Assembly (NCBI RefSeq): GCF_002119685.1
Contig: NZ_CP021108.1
Span: 930,001-994,000 of the forward strand
Direction of reading: 5' to 3'
Length of the DNA stretch: 64,000 nt
DNA from: Bordetella genomosp. 8
Lineage (GTDB): Bacteria; Pseudomonadota; Gammaproteobacteria; Burkholderiales; Burkholderiaceae_B
Part shown: positions 9,029-18,300 of the stretch, in pieces
Position numbering within the stretch: the stretch's first letter is position 1
How the letters are laid out: each line of letters opens with the position of its first letter
The notes under the pieces: model-generated
Databases searched by the model: none
Told to the model about the DNA's origin: nothing
The model's input: only the letters and a program-made list of their open reading frames with translations
Translations under genes and position numbers: made by a program

Positions 9029-9289
9029 TCAGACGCCTTCCTTCTTGGGCAGGACGGCGGGCGTATCGTCGGGCGGGCTGAACACGCCGCCTTCGTCGTC
9101 GCTTTCGGGGTTGGGATTGCCGTCGAACTGCGTGGCCTTTTGACCGACGGTGGTCTGGCGTTGCTGATCCGCGTCCTTGCCCTTGTGCAGGCCGGCCTGC
9201 ACATCGTTGGCGATGTCGACCTGGCTTCGGGTGGACGGTTCGGGCGGCGTGGTACGGGTGGGATCTTCGGTGGGACGGTTATCGGTCAT
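9029..9289 (-). CDS. Small acidic, Pro/Thr/Asp-rich hypothetical protein (86 aa)
   Basis: An 86-residue protein beginning MTDNRPTEDPTRTTPPEPS and ending DDTPAVLPKKEGV. It has no signal peptide, membrane helix or recognisable domain, and its composition (Asp, Glu, Pro, Thr, Gln, Asn) suggests it is largely disordered. Small proteins of this type are found conserved in Bordetella and Achromobacter, but I know no function. It is separated by 44 bases from the end of the permease operon on the same strand. The start ATG 9287-9289 follows a modest GGAGC. Coding is supported by the clean hydrophilic composition compared with the Arg-rich alternative frames. Confidence 0.6.
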   Translation of the reverse strand: MTDNRPTEDPTRTTPPEPSTRSQVDIANDVQAGLHKGKDADQQRQTTVGQKATQFDGNPNPESDDEGGVFSPPDDTPAVLPKKEGV

Positions 9290-9333
9290 GTCGGTGCTCC
9301 ATATCGGTGGCAAGGCCCGACGGACCGCAACCC

Positions 9334-10170
9334 TCATTCCCGCGGACGTTTCTTCCAGCGGTTGGCGTGGCTTTCCAGGGCCTGGAAAATGCCGTGTTCG
9401 ACCAGCAGCATGGCGGCCCAGAATGCAATGGTCCACGCCAGCACGCCTTCGACATTCTGCGTGCTGAACTGGGCGTTGAGCTGGTACCCGACGCCGTCGG
9501 ACATGCCGAAGATCTCCACCAGCACGATGACCTTCCAGGCGATCGAGAAGCCTACCCGGCAACCGGAGATGATGAAGCTGTAGAGCAGCGGCAGCCATAC
9601 CTTGCGCAGCACCATGGCGCGCGGCATGCGGAAGACATGGACCATGTCGACCAGGTCATGATCCAGCGAGCGTATGCCGTGCTGTACGGAAATGATCAGC
9701 GCGGGCAACACGCCCAAGGCCACCGCGACGACAGGCGAGGACAGCGACACGCCAAACCAGATCACGCACAGCAGCGCCCACACGAGTCCGGGTACCGTAA
9801 GGCCCAGGATGATGCCCGGCTCGAAGAAGCGCTGCGCGAAGCGCGACAGCGCCGTGACGATGCCGATGGGCAGGGCGATGGCCAAGGCCAGCAGGAAACC
9901 GAGCGACATGCGCCAGAACGTGACGCCGATCTCGATGAACGCGAAACCGCTGGCGACTATCCTGAGCAGTTCGCCGGCGATCGCAGCGGAATCGGGCACC
10001 AGCGGCGAATGCAGCACGCGGGCCATCGCCTCCCAGCCGCCTACCAGGACAACGAAGAAAAGAATTTGTGGCGTGCTCTTGCTCAGCACGCCCTTCAGCC
10101 GCGCCACGGCCGAAACGGACCGCGCCTTGCGAGCCGCGGGCCGGTCCAGGATTGCGTTGTCGGTGTTCAT
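9334..10170 (-). CDS. ABC transporter permease, SsuC/TauC type
   Basis: A 278-residue inner-membrane permease of the nitrate/sulfonate/taurine class with about six helices (first at about 34-50, ILFFVVLVGGWEAMAR). The EAA loop that docks the ATPase is recognisable around DMVHVFRMPRAMVLRKVWLP. The first base of its start codon directly follows the stop of the binding-protein gene (no gap). No ATP-binding subunit gene lies upstream or downstream, so the transporter must borrow one or have its gene elsewhere. Likely substrate is a sulfonate or related organic anion, by analogy with the adjoining dioxygenase. Confidence 0.88.
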   Translation of the reverse strand: MNTDNAILDRPAARKARSVSAVARLKGVLSKSTPQILFFVVLVGGWEAMARVLHSPLVPDSAAIAGELLRIVASGFAFIEIGVTFWRMSLGFLLALAIALPIGIVTALSRFAQRFFEPGIILGLTVPGLVWALLCVIWFGVSLSSPVVAVALGVLPALIISVQHGIRSLDHDLVDMVHVFRMPRAMVLRKVWLPLLYSFIISGCRVGFSIAWKVIVLVEIFGMSDGVGYQLNAQFSTQNVEGVLAWTIAFWAAMLLVEHGIFQALESHANRWKKRPRE

Positions 10171-11139
10171 TCAAGCCTGCGCGTAGATTTTCCGCGCTGG
10201 CGCGCGGTCCAGCAATCCCAGCTGTACGGCCACCTGTATCTGCTTGTCGATGGTGGCGAAAACGCTGGCGTCCCAACGGGTGGCATAGGCAGGGCCCAGG
10301 CGCTCGGGCAGCAGTTCGATGGCGCGTGTCTCGTCGGCTTTCAGGCCGAGTTCGCGATGGATCAGGCGCAGGCGCTGCGGATCCTGCTCAATGGACCCGT
10401 TGACTCGTTGGAACAGCAAGGCCAGTTGAGCGGCGGTGGCCTTGTTGGCGTCGAACCAGGCGCGGCTGGCCGCCAGCCCGACCAGGAAGGGATCGTCGTG
10501 CTGGCCGGTCGCCTGTTTCCAGATGTCGGCAACGCGGGCGATTTCGCGTGCGCCTCGTCCCACCAGCCGCGTCGCCGTGGGCTCCAGCGTGATGATGCCG
10601 TCCACGTCGCCGCGTTCGAACAGCGCCAGGTTGGCCGTGGGCGAACCATGGATGACCTTGACGTCCTTCTTGAGGTCTACGCCTATCAGCGACGCGGCGA
10701 TGCGGGCCTGCTGATACGTCTCGCTGGTTTCCGCCGTCGTAGCGATGGTCTTGCCTACCAGGTCCTTCGGTGCGCGCAGGCCGCTATCGCCGCGCACGAT
10801 CCAGCGCCCGTGGTTGTTCAAGGCTGGACCGAAGAGCACGATGTCGCTTCCGCGATTGGCCAAGGTGGCCAGCCCGACCGCGCCGAACACGCCGACGTCC
10901 AACGATCCCGCGCTGAGCTGCACCTGCATCTTGCCTGGATCGGCCGTCACCCAGTTCAGCCTCAATGCCGGATCCGTATTCAGATGAAAGCGGTCGATCA
11001 AGGGTTGCCACGCCGATCCCGCGCTGCCCGGCGACGGCAAGGTGATGCGAACGGCGTCGTCGCCAGCCGCCAACGCGCGCGCTGTCTTCATGCTGGCGGC
11101 GAAAGCGCCGGCGGCGTGTAGGAATTCCCTGCGTTTCAT
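10171..11139 (-). CDS. ABC transporter periplasmic substrate-binding protein (SsuA/TauA/NitT family)
   Basis: A 322-residue binding protein. The start MKRREFLHAAGAFAASMKTA has a twin-arginine-like n-region (KRREFL) and an AxA cleavage zone near residue 26 (ARALAAGDD). The mature part contains DVGVFGAVGLATLANRGSDI, typical of the sulfonate/nitrate class, and the ligand cleft of family SBP_bac (NMT1-like). I chose ATG 11137-11139 because the signal peptide begins there; a start 19 codons upstream would bury it. It lies between the dioxygenase gene (66-base gap) and the permease (no gap). Confidence 0.85.
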   Translation of the reverse strand: MKRREFLHAAGAFAASMKTARALAAGDDAVRITLPSPGSAGSAWQPLIDRFHLNTDPALRLNWVTADPGKMQVQLSAGSLDVGVFGAVGLATLANRGSDIVLFGPALNNHGRWIVRGDSGLRAPKDLVGKTIATTAETSETYQQARIAASLIGVDLKKDVKVIHGSPTANLALFERGDVDGIITLEPTATRLVGRGAREIARVADIWKQATGQHDDPFLVGLAASRAWFDANKATAAQLALLFQRVNGSIEQDPQRLRLIHRELGLKADETRAIELLPERLGPAYATRWDASVFATIDKQIQVAVQLGLLDRAPARKIYAQA

Positions 11140-11205
11140 TAAGTTCTCGTGCTTATGTAGAGTCGCTTGTCGACGGTCGATCACCGTTTGCCGCATGCCG
11201 CGTGG

Positions 11206-12120
11206 TCATACCACCAGCGCACGATGCAAGACGCGGCGTTGCTTGCCAAAGTCCGGCACCCCGCGGTGTTGCACGGTCCGGTTGTCCCAGATCAGCGCGA
11301 CACCATCTTCCCAGCGGTGGCGTGTCTGCACTTCGGGGGCGCTCAAGGCATCGAACAGTACGTCGAGCAAGGCCTGGCTGGTGCGCCGGGTCACGCCCAG
11401 GATGCGCAGGGTGTAGAGCTCGTTGACGAAGATCTGCTTGCGCCCGGTCTCCGGGTGGACGCGTATCAAGGGGACCTCGATGGGAGGATGCTTCTCCCTT
11501 TCGGCGGCCCGTTGCGCCTGGTCGTGGTACGCCAGCGTCAGGTAGCCCTGGGTTTCGACGTCATGGATGGCGGTCAGTGTTTCCAGGTACTGGGCCAGCA
11601 AGGGGTCGAGCAGGTCATAGGCCGCCGTGGCGTTGGCGAATAGCGTATCGCCACCTACTTTGGGCACCGACTGCCCGAACAGCGCCGTGAACGGGGGAGA
11701 GTGGTGCTGGAACACCTGGTCCATATGCCAGATGTAGTTCATGCGGGTCTTCTTGATGGAAGAATCGATGGCATTGAGTTGGCCATCCTTGCCGGTTTCG
11801 GGCGTATAGGGCGTGTTCATCAACTTGGCCTTGCCGAACAGCGATATCAGCCGCTCGAAGTTCGCCACGTCGACCGTGCCCGGTTCGAAACTCAGAAAGC
11901 CATGGCGCAGCAGACCGTCGCGCAGGAACTTGCGCTGCGTTTCGTCCACCTGGGTCGTGGCGTCGATGCGCAGGCCGGTTACCTTGCCGCCCACCGTGGC
12001 GGAATAGGGCGTGATCGTGACGCCGTCCCGCGTGGAGGGCGCGCCGTGATATTGCGCCATATCCAGGATCCGCGGCTGGATGCGGTCGAGTTTGGCTTCG
12101 TCGACAAAAATACCGTTCAT
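11206..12120 (-). CDS. TauD/TfdA-family Fe(II)/2-oxoglutarate dioxygenase
   Basis: A 304-residue cytoplasmic dioxygenase that would couple 2-oxoglutarate decarboxylation to hydroxylation of a substrate such as taurine, alkylsulfonate, alkylsulfate or a phenoxy acid. The iron ligands are visible: H132 and D134 in YIWHMDQVF, and H285 in TVQHRGVP. The 2-oxoglutarate Arg follows in KQRRVLHR near 296. TauD usually has WHTD where this has WHMD. It is the first gene of a leftward set with a sulfonate-type binding protein and permease, a typical uptake-plus-desulfonation layout used in sulfur starvation. The exact substrate is open. Confidence 0.87.
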   Translation of the reverse strand: MNGIFVDEAKLDRIQPRILDMAQYHGAPSTRDGVTITPYSATVGGKVTGLRIDATTQVDETQRKFLRDGLLRHGFLSFEPGTVDVANFERLISLFGKAKLMNTPYTPETGKDGQLNAIDSSIKKTRMNYIWHMDQVFQHHSPPFTALFGQSVPKVGGDTLFANATAAYDLLDPLLAQYLETLTAIHDVETQGYLTLAYHDQAQRAAEREKHPPIEVPLIRVHPETGRKQIFVNELYTLRILGVTRRTSQALLDVLFDALSAPEVQTRHRWEDGVALIWDNRTVQHRGVPDFGKQRRVLHRALVV

Positions 12121-12282
12121 ATCGGCCTTGCTTGAATAACGGGATGACGAACGGAATGCTATCGCCGGCGAATCCGGATTCCAACGCAGATTAAATTGTT
12201 AGCTTATTTACTATTCCGGGTTTTCTTTGTGGCGCGGGGCTCTGACAATGATCGCGTCGGTCACCATCCCTGTCGTCGTCCC

Positions 12283-13689
12283 ATGTCCACGTCATCCGCC
12301 AACCACGACTTCCGTCCGCTTTCCATGCTGGTGGGCGCCGCCTTTTTCATGGAGCAGTTGGACGCCACCATCATCAGTCCCGTCATTCCCGACATCGCCC
12401 GCGATTTCGGCATCGACCCGCTCAGCCTGAACCTGACCATGACGGTGTATCTGCTGTGTTCGCTGGTGTTCATTCCCTTGAGTGGCCTGGTGGCTTCGCG
12501 CTACGGTACCCGGACCACGTTTTCCTGGGCGGTGGCGTTATTCGTGGCCAGCTCCGCGCTGTGCGCGGCGTCGCAAAGCCTGGCTGCCCTGGCCGTCGCG
12601 CGGGCACTGCAAGGGTTGGCGGCGGCCATGATGGTGCCGGTGGGCCGCACCGCTATCGTCCACACCGTCGGCAAGGCGCAGTTGGTGGAGGCGCTGGCAT
12701 GGATGACTACCCCTGCCATGATAGGTCCCATGCTGGGGCCGCCCTTGGGCGGACTGTTTTCCGCCTGGCTTTCATGGCATTGGGTGTTCCTGATCAATGT
12801 CCCGGTGGGCCTGGCGGGATGGCTGGCTGCCTTGCGCGTGATGCCGCAGTTGCGCCAGCGCAATGACCTGCGCTTCGACATGCGCGAATGGTCGTACGCC
12901 GGCATCGTGCTGGCGCTGGTGGTCGTCACGCTTGAACGGGCACGCCACGGGATGGACGTCCTGGCAGGGGTGTCGCTGCTATGCCTGATCGCACTGTTCG
13001 CCACGCTGTATGTCCGCCGCTTCCGCCGCCTGGCGAGCCCCATGATGGACTTCCGGCTGCTGGGACTGCCGACCTTCGCCGCGGGTTTCTGGGGCGGGTC
13101 CCTGAGTCGGGTCGGCTATGGCGCGCTGCCTTTCCTGCTGCCGCTGATGCTGCAGTTGGGCCTGGGCTACAGCGCCCTGCAAAGCGGTATCGTCCTTCTT
13201 GTCAGCGGTACCGTCGCGTTCTTCACCAAGACCAGGACATCGATGATGTTGCGCCGTTGGGGATTCCGCCGGGTGCTGCTTTGGAACGGCCTGCTATGCG
13301 CGGGCGCGTTGGGCGGCTGCGCATTGTTTTCCGGCGCGTCCTGGAGCCTGGCCGCGATCGCCGCCTTTGTGTCGCTGGCGGGTTTTTTCCGTGCGATGCA
13401 GTTCAACGCCGTGACGGCCGTCGCCTATGCCGATCTGCCGCCCGCCAAGGTGGCTTCCGCGACCACGCTGAACACGATGGCATGGCAATTGGCCATCATG
13501 CTGGGCATTGCGTTGTCGGCGCTGGTGGTGCAGTGGTCTGCTAAGCTTGGCGGCCGTGGCACGCCTGTCGGCATCGACTACTCGGTCGCCTTCCTGGTAC
13601 TGGCGCTGTTCGTCGCCGCGGCGATCCCTCGCTATCGAGCGCTATCCGTACGCGCGGGCGAAGAGCTCAGCGGCCATCGCGCCGCGTGA
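12283..13689 (+). CDS. MFS transporter, DHA2 (drug:H+ antiporter-2) type
   Basis: A 468-residue inner-membrane transporter. Helix 1 carries MEQLDATIISPVIPDIARDF, the DHA2 version of the LDxT motif. Motif A is SGLVASRYGTRTTF and motif C is PMLGPPLGGLFSAWLSWHW. I start at ATG 12283 (MSTSSANHDFRPLS); an upstream in-frame start at 12196 would add an unconserved 29 residues. It is followed after 37 bases by a MarR regulator on the same strand, which probably controls it. It diverges from the dioxygenase operon across about 160 AT-richer bases that should hold both promoters. Confidence 0.88.
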   Translation: MSTSSANHDFRPLSMLVGAAFFMEQLDATIISPVIPDIARDFGIDPLSLNLTMTVYLLCSLVFIPLSGLVASRYGTRTTFSWAVALFVASSALCAASQSLAALAVARALQGLAAAMMVPVGRTAIVHTVGKAQLVEALAWMTTPAMIGPMLGPPLGGLFSAWLSWHWVFLINVPVGLAGWLAALRVMPQLRQRNDLRFDMREWSYAGIVLALVVVTLERARHGMDVLAGVSLLCLIALFATLYVRRFRRLASPMMDFRLLGLPTFAAGFWGGSLSRVGYGALPFLLPLMLQLGLGYSALQSGIVLLVSGTVAFFTKTRTSMMLRRWGFRRVLLWNGLLCAGALGGCALFSGASWSLAAIAAFVSLAGFFRAMQFNAVTAVAYADLPPAKVASATTLNTMAWQLAIMLGIALSALVVQWSAKLGGRGTPVGIDYSVAFLVLALFVAAAIPRYRALSVRAGEELSGHRAA

Positions 13690-13726
13690 CGCCCGGTCCG
13701 CCTTTCGTTTTCGTCCGATCACCCGC

Positions 13727-14227
13727 ATGCCTGCCGCTTCCATCGAAAAATTGCCCCAGCTGTACCGCCGTCCCGGCTTTCTGTTGCGCCGTGCGCACCA
13801 GATCTTCGAGGCTATTTTCGAGGACAACTTCGTCAAGCTGGCGCTGTCACCGGCGCAGTACTCCGTGCTGCTCGCCGTCCACAACGCCAAGGGTATCAAC
13901 CAGAACGACATCGCCCGTTCGATAGGCATGAACAAGGTGACGGTATCGCAGATCGTGCAGGCCCTGGAGGAGCGCGGCTGGATCGCCCGGCAGACCGCCG
14001 CCGCTGACCGGCGCCGCCGCCATCTTGCGCTGACCGCCGCTGGCCGCAGGGCCCTGACCCGCACGGCCGCCATGGCGGATGCCACGTATGACCAGCAGAT
14101 GGCGCCGCTGGACCCGCAGGAGCGGGAGACGCTGTTGGCGCTGCTGCAGCGTGTGGTCGACACGCTGGAGCCGCGTGCGCGTACGCCGTTCGAGCCGCTG
14201 CCGGACGCGGCCGGCCCAAAACGATAA
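13727..14227 (+). CDS. MarR-family transcriptional regulator
   Basis: A 166-residue winged-helix repressor. The DNA-binding region is GINQNDIARSIGMNKVTVSQ, with the wing at ADRRRRHLALTAAGR, and flanking helices for dimerisation. The start ATG 13727 (MPAASIEKLPQLYRR) fits family length. It lies directly after the DHA2 transporter, a common pairing in which the regulator senses a phenolic or drug-like ligand and derepresses export. The tail converges on a LysR gene with 12 bases between stops. Confidence 0.87.
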   Translation: MPAASIEKLPQLYRRPGFLLRRAHQIFEAIFEDNFVKLALSPAQYSVLLAVHNAKGINQNDIARSIGMNKVTVSQIVQALEERGWIARQTAAADRRRRHLALTAAGRRALTRTAAMADATYDQQMAPLDPQERETLLALLQRVVDTLEPRARTPFEPLPDAAGPKR

Positions 14228-14239
14228 CGCGCCGCGACG

Positions 14240-15187
14240 CTAGCAGGCCCTGGCGTCACCGCGCGCTTCGTCCAGCAGGAATTCCACCAGCGTGGGCAGC
14301 GCGGCATCATCGGGCCGATCCGACCGCATGCGCATCACGTAGCCCCATGATCCCGCCATGCGCAGCGCGGGTACCAGAGGCACCAGGCCGCCGCGCGCGA
14401 TCTCCTCGTCGATCAGCGGCGACCTTCCGAGCGCGATGCCCGCCCCTGCGACGGCGGCCGACACCACCGTGCTCAGTCCGCTAAGGATCAGCGGTTCCTG
14501 CCCTTGCGCGTCGCTCAGTTGCAAGCGCTTGCGCCAGGTGCGCCAACTGGTCTCCGGACTGGCGACGTGTTTTTCCTCCAGCCAGCGATGGCGCGCGAAG
14601 ACCGCCGGGTCGTCGCGCTCGGCGGCGTCGACCAGGCCGGGACTGCAGACCGGCACCACCGTTTCCCGCATGAGCGGGATATCGCCCGGCGCCGGCCGGT
14701 GCGGGCCTTCGTCGCGCATATGCAGGAAGGCCAGATCGATGTCCTGCTCCTGCCAGGCCGGGTCCTGGTTCGTATGCAGATACACCTGCACGTCGATCTC
14801 CGGATGCGATTGGACGAAGCGGCCGATGCGCGGGGCCAGCCATAGCGCGGCCAGCGATGGATTGGACGATATATTCAGGCGATAGGCCTGGCGCGGGCGG
14901 GCAGACACGCGCACATTGCGGCAGGCGGTCGCCAGCAGGGTCAAGGCCTGTTGCACGGAGGCCAGCAGGTCGGCGCCGGCTTCGGTGGGTTCCGCGCGGC
15001 GGGTGGTGCCACCCCGCCGCAGCAGGATCACGCCCAGATCGGCCTCGAGGCCGCGCAGCTGATGGCTGACGGCGCTCTTGGTCACGTTCAGTTCCGCCGC
15101 GGCGCGGCTGAGGCTTCCCAGGCGGGCGACGGATTCGAATGCGCGCAGCGCGGCCAGGGGAGGCGTGCGCAGAGGTAGTGTCGGCAT
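14240..15187 (-). CDS. LysR-type regulator, GcvA-like
   Basis: A 315-residue LysR regulator. The opening PLAALRAFESVARLGSLSRA and the HTH helix LNVTKSAVSHQLRGLEADLG are typical of the GcvA/AmpR-like subgroup, followed by the effector-binding domain. It is divergent from the fused ABC exporter with 118 bases between start codons. A short AT-richer piece just upstream of its start (15186-15235) is the only candidate operator region. Control of the exporter is inferred from position only. Confidence 0.87.
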   Translation of the reverse strand: MPTLPLRTPPLAALRAFESVARLGSLSRAAAELNVTKSAVSHQLRGLEADLGVILLRRGGTTRRAEPTEAGADLLASVQQALTLLATACRNVRVSARPRQAYRLNISSNPSLAALWLAPRIGRFVQSHPEIDVQVYLHTNQDPAWQEQDIDLAFLHMRDEGPHRPAPGDIPLMRETVVPVCSPGLVDAAERDDPAVFARHRWLEEKHVASPETSWRTWRKRLQLSDAQGQEPLILSGLSTVVSAAVAGAGIALGRSPLIDEEIARGGLVPLVPALRMAGSWGYVMRMRSDRPDDAALPTLVEFLLDEARGDARAC

Positions 15188-15305
15188 GGGTGTAATTTAA
15201 CTCTACCCACGAGCGAAAAACTATCACTATTCCTCTTCCACCCGCCAAGGCAACAATGCCGGCAAGGCGCCGCCCGGGCGCGCGATAGAGATCAAGGACG
15301 GACAG

Positions 15306-18300
15306 ATGTATTTCGACTTTCGGCTTTGGCGGCTGACTCGCGGCATGCGGGGGCAGTTGGCGGGCGGGATCGTGTTGGGCCTGCTGGCATTGGCCGCCGG
15401 CATCGGCCGCTATGTATTCCTGGGCCAGATGCTGGCAATGGTATTCGCCGGCTCGCCCTGGCAGGGCTGGATCTGGCCGGCCGGCGCGGCGGTGGCGATG
15501 GTGCTGCTGCGTGCCGCCCTGGACCACGGACGCACCGTCCAGGCCAACCGCTGCGCGGCCACCGTGCAGCAGGTGCTGCGCGCCAGGCTGTATGACCGGA
15601 TCGTCGCGCTCGGCCCCGGCTGGTTCGCCAACCAGCGCACGGGCGGGGTGATGCTGACGGTGGTCGACGGGGTCGAACAGCTGCAGACTTTTTTCGGCCA
15701 GTACCTGCCCCAGTTGGCGATCGCGGCGGCGGCGCCTTTCGCCATCTTCGCCGTCATCGCATTCTGGGACGTGCCGACGGCCCTGGTGTTGCTGGCGGCG
15801 GCGATATTCGCCCTGGTGGGGCCCATGGCCGTGCATATGCTGGACCGGCGCGCCAGCCTGGAGCGTTCCAGATCGCTGCATGATTTCGGTGAAGACTTCC
15901 TGGACGCGGTGCAGGGACTGCCGACGCTCAAATCCTTCGGGCAAGGAAAATCCTGGGGCCGCCGGCTGGCCGAGCGCGCGCGGCGCCTGTCGGATGGCAC
16001 CATGTGGGTGCTGTCGGTCAGCCTGCTGACGCGCGGCATCAGCGATCTGGGCGTGGCGCTGGGTGCCGCGCTCGCGCTTACCCTGGGCGCCTGGCGCGTC
16101 GGGCACGGCGAGATGAGCGTGGAGGCGCTGCTGATCGTGCTCATGGCGGGAACGGAGATTTTCCGGCCGCTGCGCGACCTGCGCGCGGTGCTGCATCGTG
16201 GCATGCTGGGGCAATCGGCGGCGGCCGGCATCCATGCCCTGATGGACGCGGAATCCGCCGCGACCGCCTTGGGCAGTTCCGCGACGGCGACCGTGGCCGA
16301 CATCGCCACGGCCGACATCGCCGCGGCCGACTTCCGGCCCAGTGTCGAATTCGACGGCGTGACGTTCGCCTACACCGCACAGCGTACGGCGCATCGTGGC
16401 CTGAGCTTTCGTATCGACGCGGGCGAACGCGTGGGGATCGTGGGCCCCAGCGGCGCCGGTAAATCGACCATCGTGCGCCTGCTGCTGCGCGAATGCATCG
16501 CGCAGCAAGGCGCGGTGCGCATAGGCGGACACGATATACGGGACCTCGATCAGCAGGCGCTGCTGTCGCGTATCGCGGTGGTCAGCCAGGACATCACGCT
16601 GTTCCATGGCACGCTGGACGAGAATCTGCGCCTGGGAAGATTCGACGCAAGCCCGGAGCAGGTCCGCGCCGCGGCGCGCGCCGCGAACATCGATGACTTC
16701 ATCATGGCCTTGCCCGACGGCTACGCGACGCGCATCGGTGAACGCGGCTTGCAGTTGTCGGGCGGCCAGCGCCAGCGCATCGCGATCGCGCGCGCGCTGC
16801 TGCGCGACGCGCCCATCCTGATCCTGGACGAAGCGCTGTCTTCGGTGGACACCGAGAACGAAGCCATCATCCAGCAGGCGCTCGACCGCTTGATGGCCGG
16901 CCGCACGACCCTGATCCTGGCGCATCGCCTGGCGAGCGTGCTGGGCGCGGACCGTTGCCTGGTGCTGGATGGCGGCCGCGTGGCGGAGCAGGGCACGCAC
17001 GCCGAGCTGATGGCGCGGCGCGGCCTTTACCACGAGCTGATGCACGAGCAGGACGAGGCGCGGCGCAAGGGCGGCGATCCGGATGGACGCGCGTATGCCG
17101 CTCCGCACGCGCATGCCGCCGGCCCCGCGGTTGCCGACGCATACGACGATGCCTCGGCGCACGCCGCTTCCCAGGCCGGCGACCCTGCGCCGCCCGAGGC
17201 GCGCGCGCTCGACGACGACGCGCAACATGTCGGCTGGCGCGCGACCGTGGCCACCCTGCTGGCGGTGGTGCGTCCCTGGCGCGGGACGCTGATCGCGACA
17301 ATCTTCCTGGGCGTCGCCCGCGTGGCGGCCTACATCGGCGTCGGCGTCCTGAGCGCCCTGGTGGTGGCCGCCGTGCGCGACGGCCGCGACACCGGCGGCC
17401 TGGTCGTCGCGTTGCTGGTGGCGGCGCCGCTGGCCGCGCTGTTCCATTGGCTGGAGTCCTGGCTGGCGCACGCCATGGCCTACCGCCTGCTGGGCGATAT
17501 GCGCGTGCATCTCTACGACAAGCTGGAACGGCTGGCGCCCGCATACCTGTTGCGCCGCCGCTCGGGCGACCTGGTGGCATTGGCGACCCAGGACGTGGAG
17601 ATGATCGAATACTTCTACGCCCACACCATCGCGCCCGCGATCGTCGCGCTGCTCGTGCCGCTGACCGTGCTCGGTTTCCTGTTCGCCTTCAGCTGGCCCG
17701 TGGCCATCACCTTGCTGCCCTTCCTGGCCTATGCGCTGTTCGCCCCCGTGCGCGGCCGCCGCCATGTGGATGCCCTGGGCGACAAGGCCCGGGCGGCACT
17801 GGGCGAAATGAGCGCCCACGCCACCGACACCATCCAGGGACTCGCCGAGCTGACGGCCTTCCAGGCGACCGACCGCTGCCGCACCAACTTCCTGGCGCTG
17901 GCCGAACGCTATGGCCTGCGCCGCCTGGATATCCTGCGCGATCTCTCGGGCCAGGCGGCCCGCTTCGAAGTCGCGATGGGCCTGGGCGGCCTCGCGGTGG
18001 CCGTCGTCGGCGCGCTGCAGGTGTCCGCCGGTGCGCTGGACGCGGGCATGCTGCCACTACTGATCCTGATCTCGCTGGCCACGTTCCTGCCGGTGTCGGA
18101 GATCTCGCAGGTCAGCCGCCAGTTGGCGGACACCATCGCGGCGTCGCGCCGCCTGCACGTGGTCAATCACGAGCCCGAGCCCGTCCAGGATGGACCCCGG
18201 CCCGCGCCGCGCGCGGCGGAAGGCCTGTCGCTGGCCTTCGATCACGTCAGCTTCGCCTATCCCGGCAAGCGGGACGACACGCTGAAGGACCTGAGCTTCG

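Noticed and set aside
14481..17819. A long leftward open frame (1112 codons) opposite the ABC exporter
   Set aside because: It is rich in His, Arg, Gln and Gly, has no domain, and lies antisense to strongly recognisable genes (ABC exporter and LysR). High GC gives such shadow frames.
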